Source: Dipteronia dyeriana
Taxonomy: Eukaryota; Streptophyta; Magnoliopsida; Sapindales; Sapindaceae
Direction: 5' to 3'
Assembly: GCA_032871835.1 (NCBI GenBank)
Contig: CM065299.1
Span: 47,380,706 to 47,444,705 of the forward strand
DNA: 64,000 bases
Positions 10,316 through 23,010 of the stretch are shown piece by piece. A model generated the notes under the pieces. It was given only the letters and a program-made list of their open reading frames with translations. It searched no databases and was not told the DNA's origin. The first letter of the stretch is position 1; each line of letters starts with the position of its first letter. Position numbers and translations under genes: made by a program.

Positions 10316-10740
10316 TGAATAGGTTAGGCACCTTTTTCGACTCCCTTAGAAACAAACAAAAGTTTGTCCCTCTAGATTGCTTGTATCACAATATATATAT
10401 TGATTAATTAACAATATATATATTAATTAAAGACAATTAATCAATATATAAGCACAAGTAAAGTGTGATACAAACAAGTAATTGTAACACATACACAATC
10501 TATATTATAAAGAGGAAGTCAACATACATAAAGAGTTCTATCCACAATACAAATATTAAAAAGATAGGGATAGAGAAAAGTTGACAAAAGATATAACGTG
10601 GTAAACCTCCGAAGAGGAAACATCCACGGGCTAGCAGCCACCGGTAAACAAAATCCACTAGTAGATAAGACAAGTACAATCTCTCAAGTGACCTCTTCAC
10701 CTAGAAACTACCCTCCTATCCTACTCTAGAAGTTGTCGCC

Positions 10741-11045
10741 CTATGCTCAACAATCCGAGGCTTCATACCTCTTGTCAAGACTTCCTTGCTCACCTTATCC
10801 AGATCTTCACAACCCAAGGCAAGACTTCTTGCTCAACTATCTAAGTCTTCCTGTTTCTAGTCAAAACTTCATTGCTCACCTATTCGAGTTCTCCCAACTC
10901 TAGGCAAGACTTCTTGCTCGACTATCCAAGGCTTTACACCCTAGCCAAGACTTCCTTGCTCGACAATCCGAGGATTCACACCTCTTGCCAAGACTTCTTG
11001 CTCAGCACCATAGGTCTCACACCTATTGTTAAGACTTCCTTCTCA
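10741..11045. repeat. 43-bp minisatellite inside LTR
   Basis: Same unit (CAAGACTTCCTTGCT core) and same number of units as in the partner LTR, first core at 10775, last near 11029. Confidence 0.88.
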
Positions 11046-12085
11046 TAAGGCATCTATATGATCATGAATATAAAACGCAAACAAGCATACAACATAGAAT
11101 GGTATGATCAAAACATTCTATGGAAAATACTAGACATGAGCATGAATTCACAAATCACATATAGTCTAGTTCATCATGCATGAGTAGTCAATCTAGATTA
11201 TGTAAGATATGATCAACATTAATCACATACTAGATTCATGCATATATCTAAACTTGAATCACAAGATATGATCAACAAATCACAAGATCAAGTTTAAATC
11301 GTAAAAACCTAAAACATGCTAAAATCATATGACAATGTCAAATAGATCTAAGCATAAGTTGTAGAGCATATTCCTAATTATAGATTCAACAAATCACATG
11401 AATAGCTCAAAAGAACATAAGCACATGTATTATGTGAGAATTTCGGCCAAGAGAGCCTAATACATGTGATGACCTATTTTTCACAAAATCAAACAATCAA
11501 AGATCACAAAATAGTCCTAGAATCAAAGCTAGCACAATACAATCCCAAACATGTGATAACATAGGCAAAATCAAAACCTAACTCAACATGAATGATTTCA
11601 ATTGAAATTCAATCTAGCTTTGAAAGTGTTCAAAACACAAATCAAAACACTCACAATATACAAATATATGTAGAAGAAGAAAACCCAAGGCAATTGACCA
11701 AGTTTTAAAAGAAAACTTAGAGAGAAAATCAATACCTTAGTTGATATAGGTGCAGTCCCGTTTTTGTATGATTAGACACCAACAACAGCAGAAAAATTAA
11801 CTCAAACCTTCAGAGAAAAGATGGAGGATGAATAGATGAACACTCTCAACTTCGAATCACTCAAATCGGAGTTAAAATATATAAGTTATGATGTTTGGAA
11901 TGTGAGAAAATTTAGAGAGAAAATTCTGCACACTTGATTTGAATTTCTTCTTGGAATGAAATATGAGAGGGAGAGAGATTATAAAGGAGTGGGAAAGAAG
12001 AAAGATGAAAAGACCATTTTTCCCTCCTTTGGAAGTGCTCCTCTAAGATGGTTCGTGGGCATCTCGGGGCAGCAAGTTTGTGCGG

Positions 12086-12110
12086 CCGAGATGGCCACGC
12101 GCCATCTCGG
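12086..12110. other. GC-rich hairpin in A-type LTR
   Basis: CCGAGATGGC / CACGC loop / GCCATCTCGG, identical in stem and loop to the copy at 4172-4196. Confidence 0.8.
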
Positions 12111-12895
12111 GCATGCATACCTCCATGGCCTTTTGGCCATGGTGCATTCCCCTCGCGCTTTCCTCGCGTTCTTCGACAGTTCTCTGGCCTCCAAACTCGG
12201 AATTCAAATCCATTTACGGATTACAAACCCTAACTCTCACATGGACATGGACATATTAGATACTCAACCAAGAATATAATAATTCGACTCGATATATGAA
12301 GACGAAAACAATGTATGAAACATGAGTTGAAAGTGTAGTATCTTTTGGCTTTGAATTTGAAATCAATAGTATGAGTAACTGAAATGACTAGAACTCAATC
12401 AAGAATGATTTAAGACTAAATCCAAGTTCAATATCCATGTTAAACAAACATATACACACACAAACATAATTCACACTAGAATTCAAAATGCATAGTGATA
12501 GTTTCCAATCATGCATATTCCAAAACATGTTATTTCCAAACCAATGCATGAGCATTCATCTTAAAGTGTGTGAATGTGTTATACATGGTGCGCAACGATG
12601 CAGGGACACATATGAATGAATTGTATGTGTGTGCCTATAAAAGGGCACAACTATGCAGGGATACAAATGTATGATATGTGTGTGTGTGCTTAAGCCTTGT
12701 AAGAGAAAGATAAGGTCTTAGTATACCTTTGTAGAAACAAATTGCATCCTTTCTCTTTGAAGATTTAGAACTTGCTTTGACTTGTTGTTTCTTCTTCCTT
12801 GAAGCTTGAATCATCATGAACCTAAATAACTAAGTCATTACAAGTAAACATCATTTTGATATGAAATTCATGCCAACAATAACTAAAACCTAACA

Positions 12896-12900
12896 ATAAC
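12896..12900. repeat. Right target-site duplication of element A
   Basis: ATAAC, followed at once by GTCAAAG, the exact continuation of the satellite phase broken at 2368. Confidence 0.85.
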
Positions 12901-13433
12901 GTCAAAGTTTTTCCCGGAAACAACTTCTCGTTTTGAGGAAACTCAACGTTGATGCAAACAAATTTGACGTTTTATCCAACGTTAGAGTTGTTCCAGGGAA
13001 CCAATCAAGCTTAAAAAGGGGAACAACTTTTACTTTTTGGAAACAACTCTAACTTTATCTATAACGTCAAAATTGTTTCCGGGAACAACTCCTTGTTGGG
13101 AGCAACGTCAACGTTTATGGAAACCACTTTAATATTCTATCCAACGTCGGAGTTTTTCCCGGGAACCACCTAACCTTAACAACGGGAACAACTTTTATTT
13201 TTTGGAAACCACTCTAATGTTATTTATAACGTCAAAGTTCTTCCCTATAGCAACTTCTCGTTGGGAGCAATTTCAACGTTGATGGAAACCACTTTGACGT
13301 TCTATCCAAAGTTAGAGTTGTTTCCGGGAAACAGTCAACCTTAACAAGGGGAAAAATTTTATTATTTGAAAACCACTTTAACGTTATCTATAACGTCAAC
13401 GTTGTTTTCGTGAAGAACTTTTTGTCAGGAGAT
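12896..13433. repeat. 165-bp satellite array, block 2
   Basis: About 3.3 monomers between element A and a B-type LTR. The left edge restores the phase of block 1. The right edge stops within half A at GTCAGGAGAT (consensus GTTGGGAGC), and the phase is not resumed on the far side of the LTR. Confidence 0.96.
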
Positions 13434-15912
13434 TGTTAGAATTATGCTTGATAGCAGGAGTGTAATATTGTAATTAACAATCTTTTCATATGAATAAAGT
13501 GATTTCTAGTTTAACAAATCTTATAGCATTTATAGTTTAATTATTATAATTGTCAAAAGTAAATAATCATAAGGTCAAAAGACTATGAGAAAAGTAGAAT
13601 TGTTCATACATCTAGATATGTATGAGGTAGACACAATTCTTTAGTTAGTCTTGAATAATATTCATAACTTAAGATAGAAGGTTGGGCGTCTTTATCTTGT
13701 CAAAGTTGTAGATTCTTCTGCTAGCATTTGAGTGGGATCAAATGTGTTATGATGAGTCTAAAGTCATCAAAGTGTGGTGTCTTTGGGTAAAAGAATCTAG
13801 TGCACTGGGTGCATTGAATAGGATCAAAATGAAATACTTTATCTAGAACCGTCAATGGATAAAAGTCTTCATTTAAAGACGATTGGAGAGTCTATCTCAA
13901 TCCTGAGATAAAGGATGGAATTATGGTTGCAAGTGTTATCATTTGACCTATCAATGAGTAAGATTATATATCATAGTCTATCCTCGATAGTTTGGTGGTA
14001 TTCATATGTTAATCGATAGAGGACTTCATTTATAGATATGGACATCGTGGTTCCATTTATTGAATGAGAGTAGAATATCATCATATGGATGTTTTGAGGT
14101 ATTGGATATTAAATCTTAACGTTAAGTTTTCAATAGTGTCTATTGAAACATGGCTGCTGGACAAGTCAAAATATCCAAGTTCAAAATGTGGTCATTTGAG
14201 TAAATATGGTAACTTGGAGAGCTATAGGCGGTCTATGAGCTCTTGGCGATTACTGGTATTCTTCACAAGGATACACTTTCCCCAATAAGGTTGTCTAGGG
14301 TATGAATGAGTAACATCAACTTATTCAATCTTTATTTAAGAGTTCAATTTTAGTTATTTAATGGAATAAACTAAAATTAAATAGATCGGACCTAAGTGAA
14401 TCATTTGATTGTGATTGGGTTGTGTCTATTAGAGCTTAAATTCAGATAGCCCGCCAAGATCCCCAATCCACACGAACTTGTATGGATCACTTGATATATT
14501 CTACCGGACAAATTTAGGGGTCCATCTAGAATTGTAAGAAGGTATGAGAATTTGTTTCTTTTTGTAAGAATATGTCTAGTTCACATGTGGGCTTTTTATT
14601 AAGGTCCAATGTATTTAATAAAATAAGAAAAATAATATATGACCTTTATACTAGGTATGGGTGGCAAAGGCTATGGTGAATAGCTTATATATATTATTTT
14701 TATTTTATTATTATTTAATTATATGGAAATTAATTAATTTGTTGAATTAATTAATTATTTAATTAAAAGTCAAAATCTTTTTCCTAATAGAAGATGGTCT
14801 CCTAAAACTATACTATTGATGGTAGTATAGTTAATTTTAAAGACTATATTTGATAAGTAGATAAATAAAAGGAATTATTTATCTAATCAAATTAGGAAGT
14901 CTTTTAATATGGTTACAAACACACTATTGATTTGGATTAGGAGTCTTGGTGTATGAAAGAATTATTTTTGGAAAAGGATTCTTGGTCACCAAGTAAAACT
15001 ACTTAGTGGTAGAATTCTTATTTGAAAAGGATTCATAACCACCAAGTTAATCTACCTAAGGATAGGATTCTTGTCCATCAAGTAATCCTTCTTAGGAAAG
15101 ATTGAATTATCCTAATCTATATCAATGACCAAAAATTCGGCCAACAACATATGGTTATAGGAGTAGTTAGATTTCCTTTTAGATAAGGACACTTAAATAC
15201 CAAATAAATCCACCTAGGGAAAGGATTCTTGCCAACCAAGTGAATCCTTCTTAGGAAAGGATTTATGAACCTATATATGTGTGAAGAATTTCGGTCATGA
15301 AAAAGGAACATTAGAGGTGAATTTCGGCCAAGCTCTATTTTTCTTAGTGAAGAATTCGGCCATCATAGGATTTTGAGGGAGAAAAATCTGATTTTAATCT
15401 AGACAAATTTCAATCATCTCTAAGCAATAGTGTGTGAATTCGGCCAAGTAGAGAAAAAAGGGGAACATTTTTGTTTTCGATAGTATACTAATATCCTTTA
15501 CACCAAAAGGGTTTTGTGTACAACATCGAATCAAAGTTCACTCGAGTTTCAATCAAATTGATTGATAATTCACAAGTGACCGGACGTTCTTGGATTTTTC
15601 TCTTTGAGGATATTTTGTAACTAACAAAGAAAAGATTTTTTCTTTGTCTCCATCCTCAGGAATACAATTTAAAGAAAGGGCGCCCACACTCCTAGGTGAT
15701 TCACGTTCGTGATTGGATTGAAAGATGTTGCGGAATCAATTCGGACCCTTGTTCAATCGTCACCCGAAAAAGGTACGATACTTTTATATACAACAATTAA
15801 TCTAGGGTTAAGGTTCTCGTTGCATAAAAGGGAATTTTTTTTATTTATACGCAAACCCTAATTTTGTTTTTATCACGCTTCCGTTACGTTTCTAAACTGT
15901 TTTTTCCATATA
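13434..15912 (+). repeat. Lone B-type LTR without target-site duplication
   Basis: 2.48 kb from TGTTAGAATTATGC to CCATATA, homologous throughout to the LTRs of element B, though visibly more diverged. The 3' terminal dinucleotide is TA where the family has CA. Flanks are GAGAT on the left and GTTCC on the right, so no duplication, and the satellite restarts out of phase. A TATA-like CCTATATATG lies at 15270-15279. It contains the family's repeated GGATTCTT...CCAAGTAA units (about 14940-15260) and ATTCGGCCA motifs. Either a recombinant between two insertions or an LTR whose flank was later rearranged. Confidence 0.88.
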
Positions 15913-17870
15913 GTTCCCGAGAACAAATTCTCCTTAGGTGCAACTTCAACGTTGGTGAAAACCACTATGACGTCAGAGTTGTTCCCATGAACCACTCAAC
16001 CTTAAGAAGGGAAACAATTTTATTTTTTAGAAACTACTCTAACGTTATCTATAGCGTCACAATTGTTAAGCTGTTCCCGGGAAAAACATCACGATGGGAG
16101 TTACTTCAACATTGATGGAAACCACTTTGATGTTCTGTACAACTTTAGAGTTGATCGCGGGAATTACTCATCCTTAAGAAAGGGAATAAATTTTATATTT
16201 TGGAACCCACTCTAATGTTATCTATAACGTCTAAGTTGTTAATAGTAACAACTTCTCGTTGGAAGCAACTTCAACTATGATAGAAACCACTATGACGTTC
16301 TATCCAACGTTAGAGTTGTTCCCGGGAACCACTCAACCTTATGAAGGGGAATAACTTTTATTTTTTGTAAACCACTCTAACGTTATCTACAACGTCAAAG
16401 TTGTTCCCGGAAACAACTTCTTGATGGGAGCAACTTTAACGTTGATAGAAACCACTTTGAAGTTCTATCTAACGTTAGAGTTGTTCCCGGGAAACAATCA
16501 ACCTTAACAAGGGGAACAACCATTATTTTTCGGAAACCACTCTAACGTTACCTATAATGTCAAACTTGTTCCCAAGAATAACTTCTCGTTGGGAGCTACT
16601 TCAACATTGATGGAAACCACGTTGACGTTCTATCAAACGTTAGAGTTGTTCCCAGAACCACTCAACCTTAACAAGTGGAACAAATTTTATTTTTGGAAAC
16701 CACTCTAACGTTATCTATAACGTCAAATTTGTTCCCAAGAACAATATCTCGTTGGGAACAACTTCAACATTGATGGAAACCACTATGACGTTGATTCCAA
16801 CGTTAGAGTTGTTCCCTGGAACCACTCAACCTTAACAAGGGAAATAACTTTCATTTTTTAAAAACAGTTTTAACGTTATCTGTAACGTCAAAGTAGTTCC
16901 CGGGAGCGACTACTCGTTGGGAGAACCTTCAACGTTGATAGAAACCACATTGACGTTCAATCAATGTTAGAGTTGTTCCCGAGAACCAATCAACCTTAAC
17001 AAGGGAAAGAACTTTAACTTTTTGGAAACCACTCTAACGTTGTCTATAACGTCAAAGTTGTTCTCAGGAAGAACTTCTCGTTGGGAGAAACTTCAACATG
17101 GATGGAAACCACCTTGACGTTCTATCCAACGTTAGAGTTATTTCCGTGAACCACTCAATTTTAACAACGGGAACAACTTTTATATTTTGGAAACAACTCT
17201 AACGTTATCTATAACATCAAAAGTTTTTCCTGGGAACAACTTCTCGTTCGGAGCAACATTAACTTTGATACAAACCACTTTAACGTTCTGTCCAACGTTA
17301 GAGTTGTTCCCAGAAACCACCCAACCATAAGAAGGGGAAGAACTTTTATTATTTGGAAATCAGTCTAACGTTATCAAGAACGTCAAAGTTGTTCCCAGGA
17401 GCATCTTCTCGTTGGGAGCAACTTCAACGATGATTGAAACCACTTTGACGTTCTATCCAAAGTCATAGTTGTTCCCTGAAACCACTCAACCTTAACAAGT
17501 GAAACCATTTTTTTTTTTGGAAACCACTCTAACGTTATCTATAATGTCAAAGTTGTTCCCGGAAATAACTTCTCGTTAGGAGCAACATCAACGTTGATAG
17601 AAACAATTTTGACGTTCTATTCAACGTTAGAGTTTTTCCTGGGAACTACTCAACCTTAAGAAGGGGAACAACTTTTAATATTTGGAAACCACTCTAACGT
17701 TATCTATAACGTCAATATTGTTCCTAGAAAAACCTTCATGTTTTGAGAAACTTCAACATTGATGGAAACCACTTTGACGTTCTATACAACGTTAAAGTCG
17801 TTCCCGGGAACCAATCAACCTTAACAAGGGGAACAACTTTTATTTTTTGGAAACCATGCTAACGTTATAT

Positions 17871-17875
17871 ATAAC
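17871..17875. other. Paralogous empty site for element A
   Basis: ATAAC in the monomer that corresponds, by its neighbours, to the one hit by element A. The block 16960-17900 parallels 1440-2368 (both contain TCAACATGGATGGAAACCAC, then the 'TTTTGAGAAACTT'-type monomer) but is uninterrupted here. Confidence 0.55.
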
Positions 17876-18304
17876 GTCAATGTTTTTCTCAGAAACAACT
17901 TCTCGTTGGGAGCAACCTCAACGTTGATGGAAACAACTTTGACGTTCTATCCAACGTTATAGTTGTTCTAGGGAACCAATCAAACTTAAAAAGGGGAACA
18001 AATTTAATTTTTTGGAAACCACTCTAGCGTTATCTATAACGTCAATGTTATTCCCAGAAACAACTTCTTGTTTTGAGAAACTTCAACGTTGATGAAAACC
18101 ACTTTGACGTTCTATACAACCTTAGAGTTGTTCCCGGGAACCACTCAACCTTAACAAGGGGAAAAACTTTTATTATTTGGAAACCACTTTAACGTTATCT
18201 ATAACGTCAACGTTGTTCTCGGGAACAACTTCTCGTTGGGAGCTACTTCAACGTTGATGAAAATCACTTTGACGTTCTATCCAATGTTAGAGTTGATCCC
18301 GGTA

Positions 18305-19600
18305 ACCACTCAACCTTAACAAGGGAAACAACTTTTAGTTTTTGAAAACCACTCTAACGTTATTTATATCATCCAAGTTATTCCCCGGAACAACCTCTCG
18401 TTGTGAGCAACTTCAACGTTGATGGAAACAACTTTGACGTTCTATCCAACGTTAGAGTTGTTCCTGGGAACCACCTAACCTTAACAACGGGAACAACTTT
18501 TATTTTTGGAAACCACTCTATCGGAGCAACTTTAACGTCTTTAGAAACCACATTGACGTTCTATCCAACGTTAGATTCGTTCCCGAAAACCAATCAACCT
18601 TAAGAAGGGGAACAAATTTTATTTTCTTAGAAACCACTCTAACGTAATCTATAATGTCAAAGTTGTTCTCCTGAACAACTTCAATTTGGGAGCAACGTCA
18701 AAGTTGATGGAAGCCACTTTGACGTTCTATCCAACGTTATAATTGTTTCCGGGAACCACACAACCTTAAGAAGGGGAACAACTTTTATGTTTTGGAAACC
18801 ACTCTAACGTTATCAATAACGTTTAAGTTATTCCAAGAAACAACTTCTCTTTTTGAGAAACCTAAACGTTGATGGAAACAACTTTGACGTTCTATACAAC
18901 GTTAGAGTTGTTCCATGCAACCAATCAACCTTAACCAGGGGAACAACTTTTATTTTTTGGAAAAAACTCTATTGTTATCTATAACGTCAAAGTTTTTCCC
19001 GGAAACAACTTCTTGTCGGGAGCAACCTTAACGCAAAGTTAGAGTTGTTTCAGGGAACCAATCAAACTTAAAAAGGAGAACAACTTTTATTTTTTGGAAA
19101 CAACTGTAACGTTATCTATAACGTCAAAGTTTTTCCCGAAAACAACTTCTCGTCGGGAGCAACCTTAACGCAACGTTAGAGTTGTTCCAGGTAACCAATT
19201 AAACTTAAAAAGGGGAACAACTTTTATTTTTTTGGAAAAAACTCTAACTTTATCTATAACGTCAAATTTGTTTCCGGGAACAACTTCTCGTTGGTAGCAA
19301 TGTGAACGTTTATGGAAACCACTTTGATGTTCTATCCAATGTCAGAGTTGTTCCCGGGAACCACCTAACCTTAACAACGGGAACAACTTTAATTTTTTGG
19401 AAACCACTCTATCGTTATCTATAACGTCAAAGTTGTTACCAATAGCAACTTCTTGTTGGGAGCAGTTTCAACGTTGATGGAAACCACTTTGATGTTCTAT
19501 CCAATGTTACAGTTGTTTCAGGGAACCACTCAACCTTAACAAAGGGAACAACTTCTATTATTTGGAAACCACTTTAACTTTATCTATAACGTCAATGTTG
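18305..19600. repeat. Satellite segmental duplication, copy 1
   Basis: Matches 21669-23010 monomer by monomer, including rare variants: ATTTGGGAGCAA-type monomer with GGAAGCCACT, CACACAACC, GCAACCAATC, and two monomers shortened to CCTTAACGC. Copy 1 lacks ~44 bp near 18520 that copy 2 keeps. Confidence 0.85.
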
Positions 19601-21668
19601 TTCTCGGGAACAACTTCTCGTTGGGAGCTACTTCAACGATGATGGAAACCACTTTGACGTTCTATCCTATGTTAGAGTTTTTCCTGTGAATTACTCAACC
19701 TTAACAAGGGAAAAAACTTTTATTTTTTGGAAACCACTATAACGTTATTTGTATCGTCAAAGTTGTTCCAGGGAATAACCTCTCCTTGTAAGCAACTTCA
19801 ACGTTGTTAGAAACAACTTTGACGTTCTATCCAACGTTAGAGTTGTTTATGGGAACCACCTAACCTTAACAACGGGAACAAATTTTATTTTTGGAAACCA
19901 CTCTAACGTTATCTATAACGTCAATGTTGTTCTCGGGAACAACTTCTCGTTCGGAGCAATATCAACGTCGTTAGAAACCACTTTGACGTTCTATCCAGCG
20001 TTAGAGTTGTTCCCGGGAACCAATCAACCTTAAGAAGGGGAATAAATTTTATTTTTTAGAAACCACTCTAACGTAATCTATAATGTCAATGTTGTTCTCA
20101 GGAAAAACTTCAATTTGGGAGCAACTTCAAAGTTGATGGAAGCCAATTTGACGTTCTATTTAACGTTAGAGTTGTTCCCAAGAACCACTCAACCATAACA
20201 AAGGGAACAACTTTTATTTTTTAGAAACCACTATAAAGTTATCTATAACGTCAAAGTTGTTCCCGAGAACAATTTTGCTTTGAGAACAACATTAACGTTG
20301 TTAGAAACCACTTTGAGGTTCTATCCAATGTTAGAGTTGTTCTCAACCATTCAACCTTATAAAGGGGAACAAATTTTATTTTTTGGAAACCTCTCTAACG
20401 TTATCGATGATGTCAAAGTTGTTCTCAGGAACAACTTCAATTTAGGAGCAACTTCAACGTTGATGGAAATCACTTTGACGTTCTACTTAACGTTAGAGTT
20501 GTTACTGTGAACCACTCAACCTTAACAAGTGGAACCACTTTTATTTTTTGGAAACCACTATAACGTTATCTATAACCTCAAAGTTGTACTCAGGAACAAT
20601 TTCTCATTAGGAGCAACTTCAATGTTGATGGAAACCACGTTGACGTTCTATCCAACGTTAGAGTTTTTCCCAGGAACAGCTCAACCTTAAAAAAGGGAAC
20701 AACTTTTACTTTTTAGGAATCACTCTAACGTTATCTATAACGTCAAATTTGTTCCAGAGAACAATTTCTAGTTGGAAACAACTTCAACGTTGATAGAAAC
20801 CACTTTGACTTTCTATCCAACGTTAGAGTTATTCCCTGGAACCACTCAACCTTTATAATGGGATCAACTTTTATTTTTTGAAAACCACTCTAACGTTATC
20901 TATAACGTCAAAGTTATTCTTGGGAAAAACTTTTCGTTGGGAGACACCTTAAACGTTGATAGAAACCACTTTTACGTTCTGTCCAACGTTAGAGTTGTTC
21001 ATGTTAACCAATCAACCTAAAGAAGGGGAACAACTCTTATTATTTGAAAACTGCTCTAACGTTATCTATAACGTCAAAGTTATTCTTGGACTAACTTTTT
21101 GTTTGGAGCAACTTTAACGTTGATGGAAACCACTTTGAATTTCTATCCGACGTTAGAGTTGTTCCCGGGAACCTTTCAACCGTGATGAGGGGAACAACTT
21201 TTATTTTTTTAGAAACAACTCTAACGTTGACTATATTGTCAAAGTTGTTCCCGAGAACAAATTCTAGTTGGGAGCAACTTAAACGTTAATGCAAACCACT
21301 TTGACGTTCTATCCAATGTTAGAGTTCTTCTTGTGAACCACTCAACCTAAAAAAGGGGAACAACTTTTATACTTTGGAAACCACTCTAACATTATCTATA
21401 TTGTCAAAGTTGTTACCGAGAACAACTTCTAGTTGGTCAAAATTTCAACGTTGATGAAAAACCACTTTGACATTCTATCCAAAGTTAGAGTTGTTCCCGA
21501 GAATCACTCAACCATATAAGGGGGAACAACTTTTAATTTTTTGGAAACCACTCTAACGTTACCTATAACGTAAAATTTTATCCCGAGAACAAATTCTCGT
21601 TCGGAGCAACATAAACGTTGACGGAAACCACTTTGACGTTCTATCCAATGTTAGAGTTGTTTCAGGGA

Positions 21669-23010
21669 ACCACTCAACCTTAACAAGGGAAACACCTATT
21701 ATTTTTTGAAAACCACTCTAACGTTATTTGTATCGTCAAAGTTGTTCCCGGGACCAACCTCTCATTGTAAGAAAGTTCAACGTTGATGGAAACAACTTTA
21801 ACGTTCTATCCAACGTTAGAGTTGTTCTTGGGAGCCACCTAACCTTAACAACGGGAACAAATTTTATTTTTGGAAACCCCTCTAACGTTATCTATAACGT
21901 CTAAGTTGTTCCCGGGAACAACTTCTCATTCGGAGCAACTTCAACGTCGTTAGAAACCACATTGACGTTCTATCCAACGTTAGAGTCGTTCCCGAAAACC
22001 AATCAACCTTAAGAAGGGGAACAAATTTAATTTTTTTAGAAACAACTCTAACGTAATCTATAATGTCAAAGTTGTTCTCAGGAACAACTTCAATTTGGGA
22101 GCAACTTCAAAGTTGATGGAAGCCACTTTGACGTTCTATCCAACGTTATAATTGTTTCCGGGAACCACACAACCTTAAGAAGGGGAACAACTTTTATTTT
22201 TTGGAAACCACTCTAACGTTATCTATAAGGTTTAAGTTATTCCTAGAAACAACTTCTCTTTTTGAGAAACCTAAACGTTGATGGAAACAACTTTGACGTT
22301 CTATACAATGTTAGAGTTGTTCCTTGCAACCAATCAACCTTAACCAGGGGAACAACTTTTATTTTTTGGAAACAACTCTAACATTATCTATAACGTCAAA
22401 GTTTTTCCCGGAAACAACTTCTTGTCAAGACCAACCTTAACGCAAAGTTAGAGTTGTTTCAGGGAACCAATCAAACTTAAAAAGGAGAACAACTTTTATT
22501 TTTTGGAAACAACTGTAACGTTATCTATAACGTCAAAGTTTTTCCCAAAAACAACTTCTCGTCGGGAGCAACCTTAACGCAACGTTAGAGTTGTTCCAGG
22601 TAACCAATTAAACTTAAAAATAGGAACAACTTTTATTTTTTGGAAAAAACTCTAACTTTATCTATAACGTCAAAGTTGTTTCCGGGAACAACTTCTCGTT
22701 GGTAGCAATGTGAACGTTTATGGAAACCACTTTGATGTTCTATCCAATGTCAGAGTTGTTCCCGGGAACCACCTAACCTTAACAACGGGAACAACTTTAA
22801 TTTTTTGGAAACCACTCTATCGTTATCTATAACGTCAAAGTTGTTACCAATAGCAACTTCTTGTTGGGAGCAGTTTCAACGTTGATGGAAACCACTTTGA
22901 TGTTCTATCCAATGTTATAGTTGTTTCAGGGAACCACTCAACCTTAACAAAGGGAACAACTTTTATTATTTGGAAACCACTTTAACGTTATCTATAACGT
23001 CAAAGTTGTT
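21669..23010. repeat. Satellite segmental duplication, copy 2
   Basis: Offset 3364 bp from copy 1 on the left of the small deletion and 3408 bp on its right. The shared rare variants cannot be explained by the 165-bp period alone. Confidence 0.85.

Larger units (their letters stand above)
2369..12895 (-). mobile_element. Element A: pol-less Sirevirus-like Ty1/copia retrotransposon
   Basis: A 10.5-kb LTR element read on the minus strand: 5' LTR 10256-12895, primer binding site at 10253, gag from 10171, a second decayed ORF at 6432-5421, polypurine tract at 4998-4982, 3' LTR 4981-2369. The 5-bp target duplication (ATATC/ATAAC) and uninterrupted satellite phase across the insertion show a clean integration. 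Seen: no protease, integrase, reverse transcriptase or RNase H in the 5.27-kb interior. Family knowledge: long LTRs, a large gag with CCHC knuckles and coiled coil, and several polypurine tracts are Sirevirus (SIRE/Maximus) traits. Inference: a non-autonomous derivative that needed helper enzymes. Confidence 0.9.
10256..12895 (-). repeat. Element A 5' LTR
   Basis: 2640 bp, on the plus strand from TGAAAATACAATC to CCTAACA, i.e. TG...CA. Features match the 3' LTR: a 19-base G run, the 43-bp minisatellite (10741-11045), AT-rich body, GC-rich hairpin segment, (TG)n near 12680. It differs from the 3' LTR by an extra ~35 bp of AT-rich repeat around 10390-10425 and scattered substitutions. Confidence 0.93.

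Noticed and set aside
13424..13433. GTCAGGAGAT before the 13434 LTR read as a polypurine tract, implying a 3' LTR with internal sequence
   Set aside because: It fits the satellite half-A consensus (GTTGGGAGC) with a few changes, and no pol or gag lies upstream.
14064..14288. 74-codon sense ORF in B-type LTRs (also 35221-35445 and 42927-43151)
   Set aside because: Identical at 35221 and 42927 because of the near-identical LTR tract. It lies in U3 upstream of the TATA box, and the inverted LTRs do not keep it open.
15913..16400. CENP-B-box-like motif in the satellite
   Set aside because: No stretch fits the TTCG...CGGG pattern at consensus level; the CCCGGG palindrome alone is not enough.
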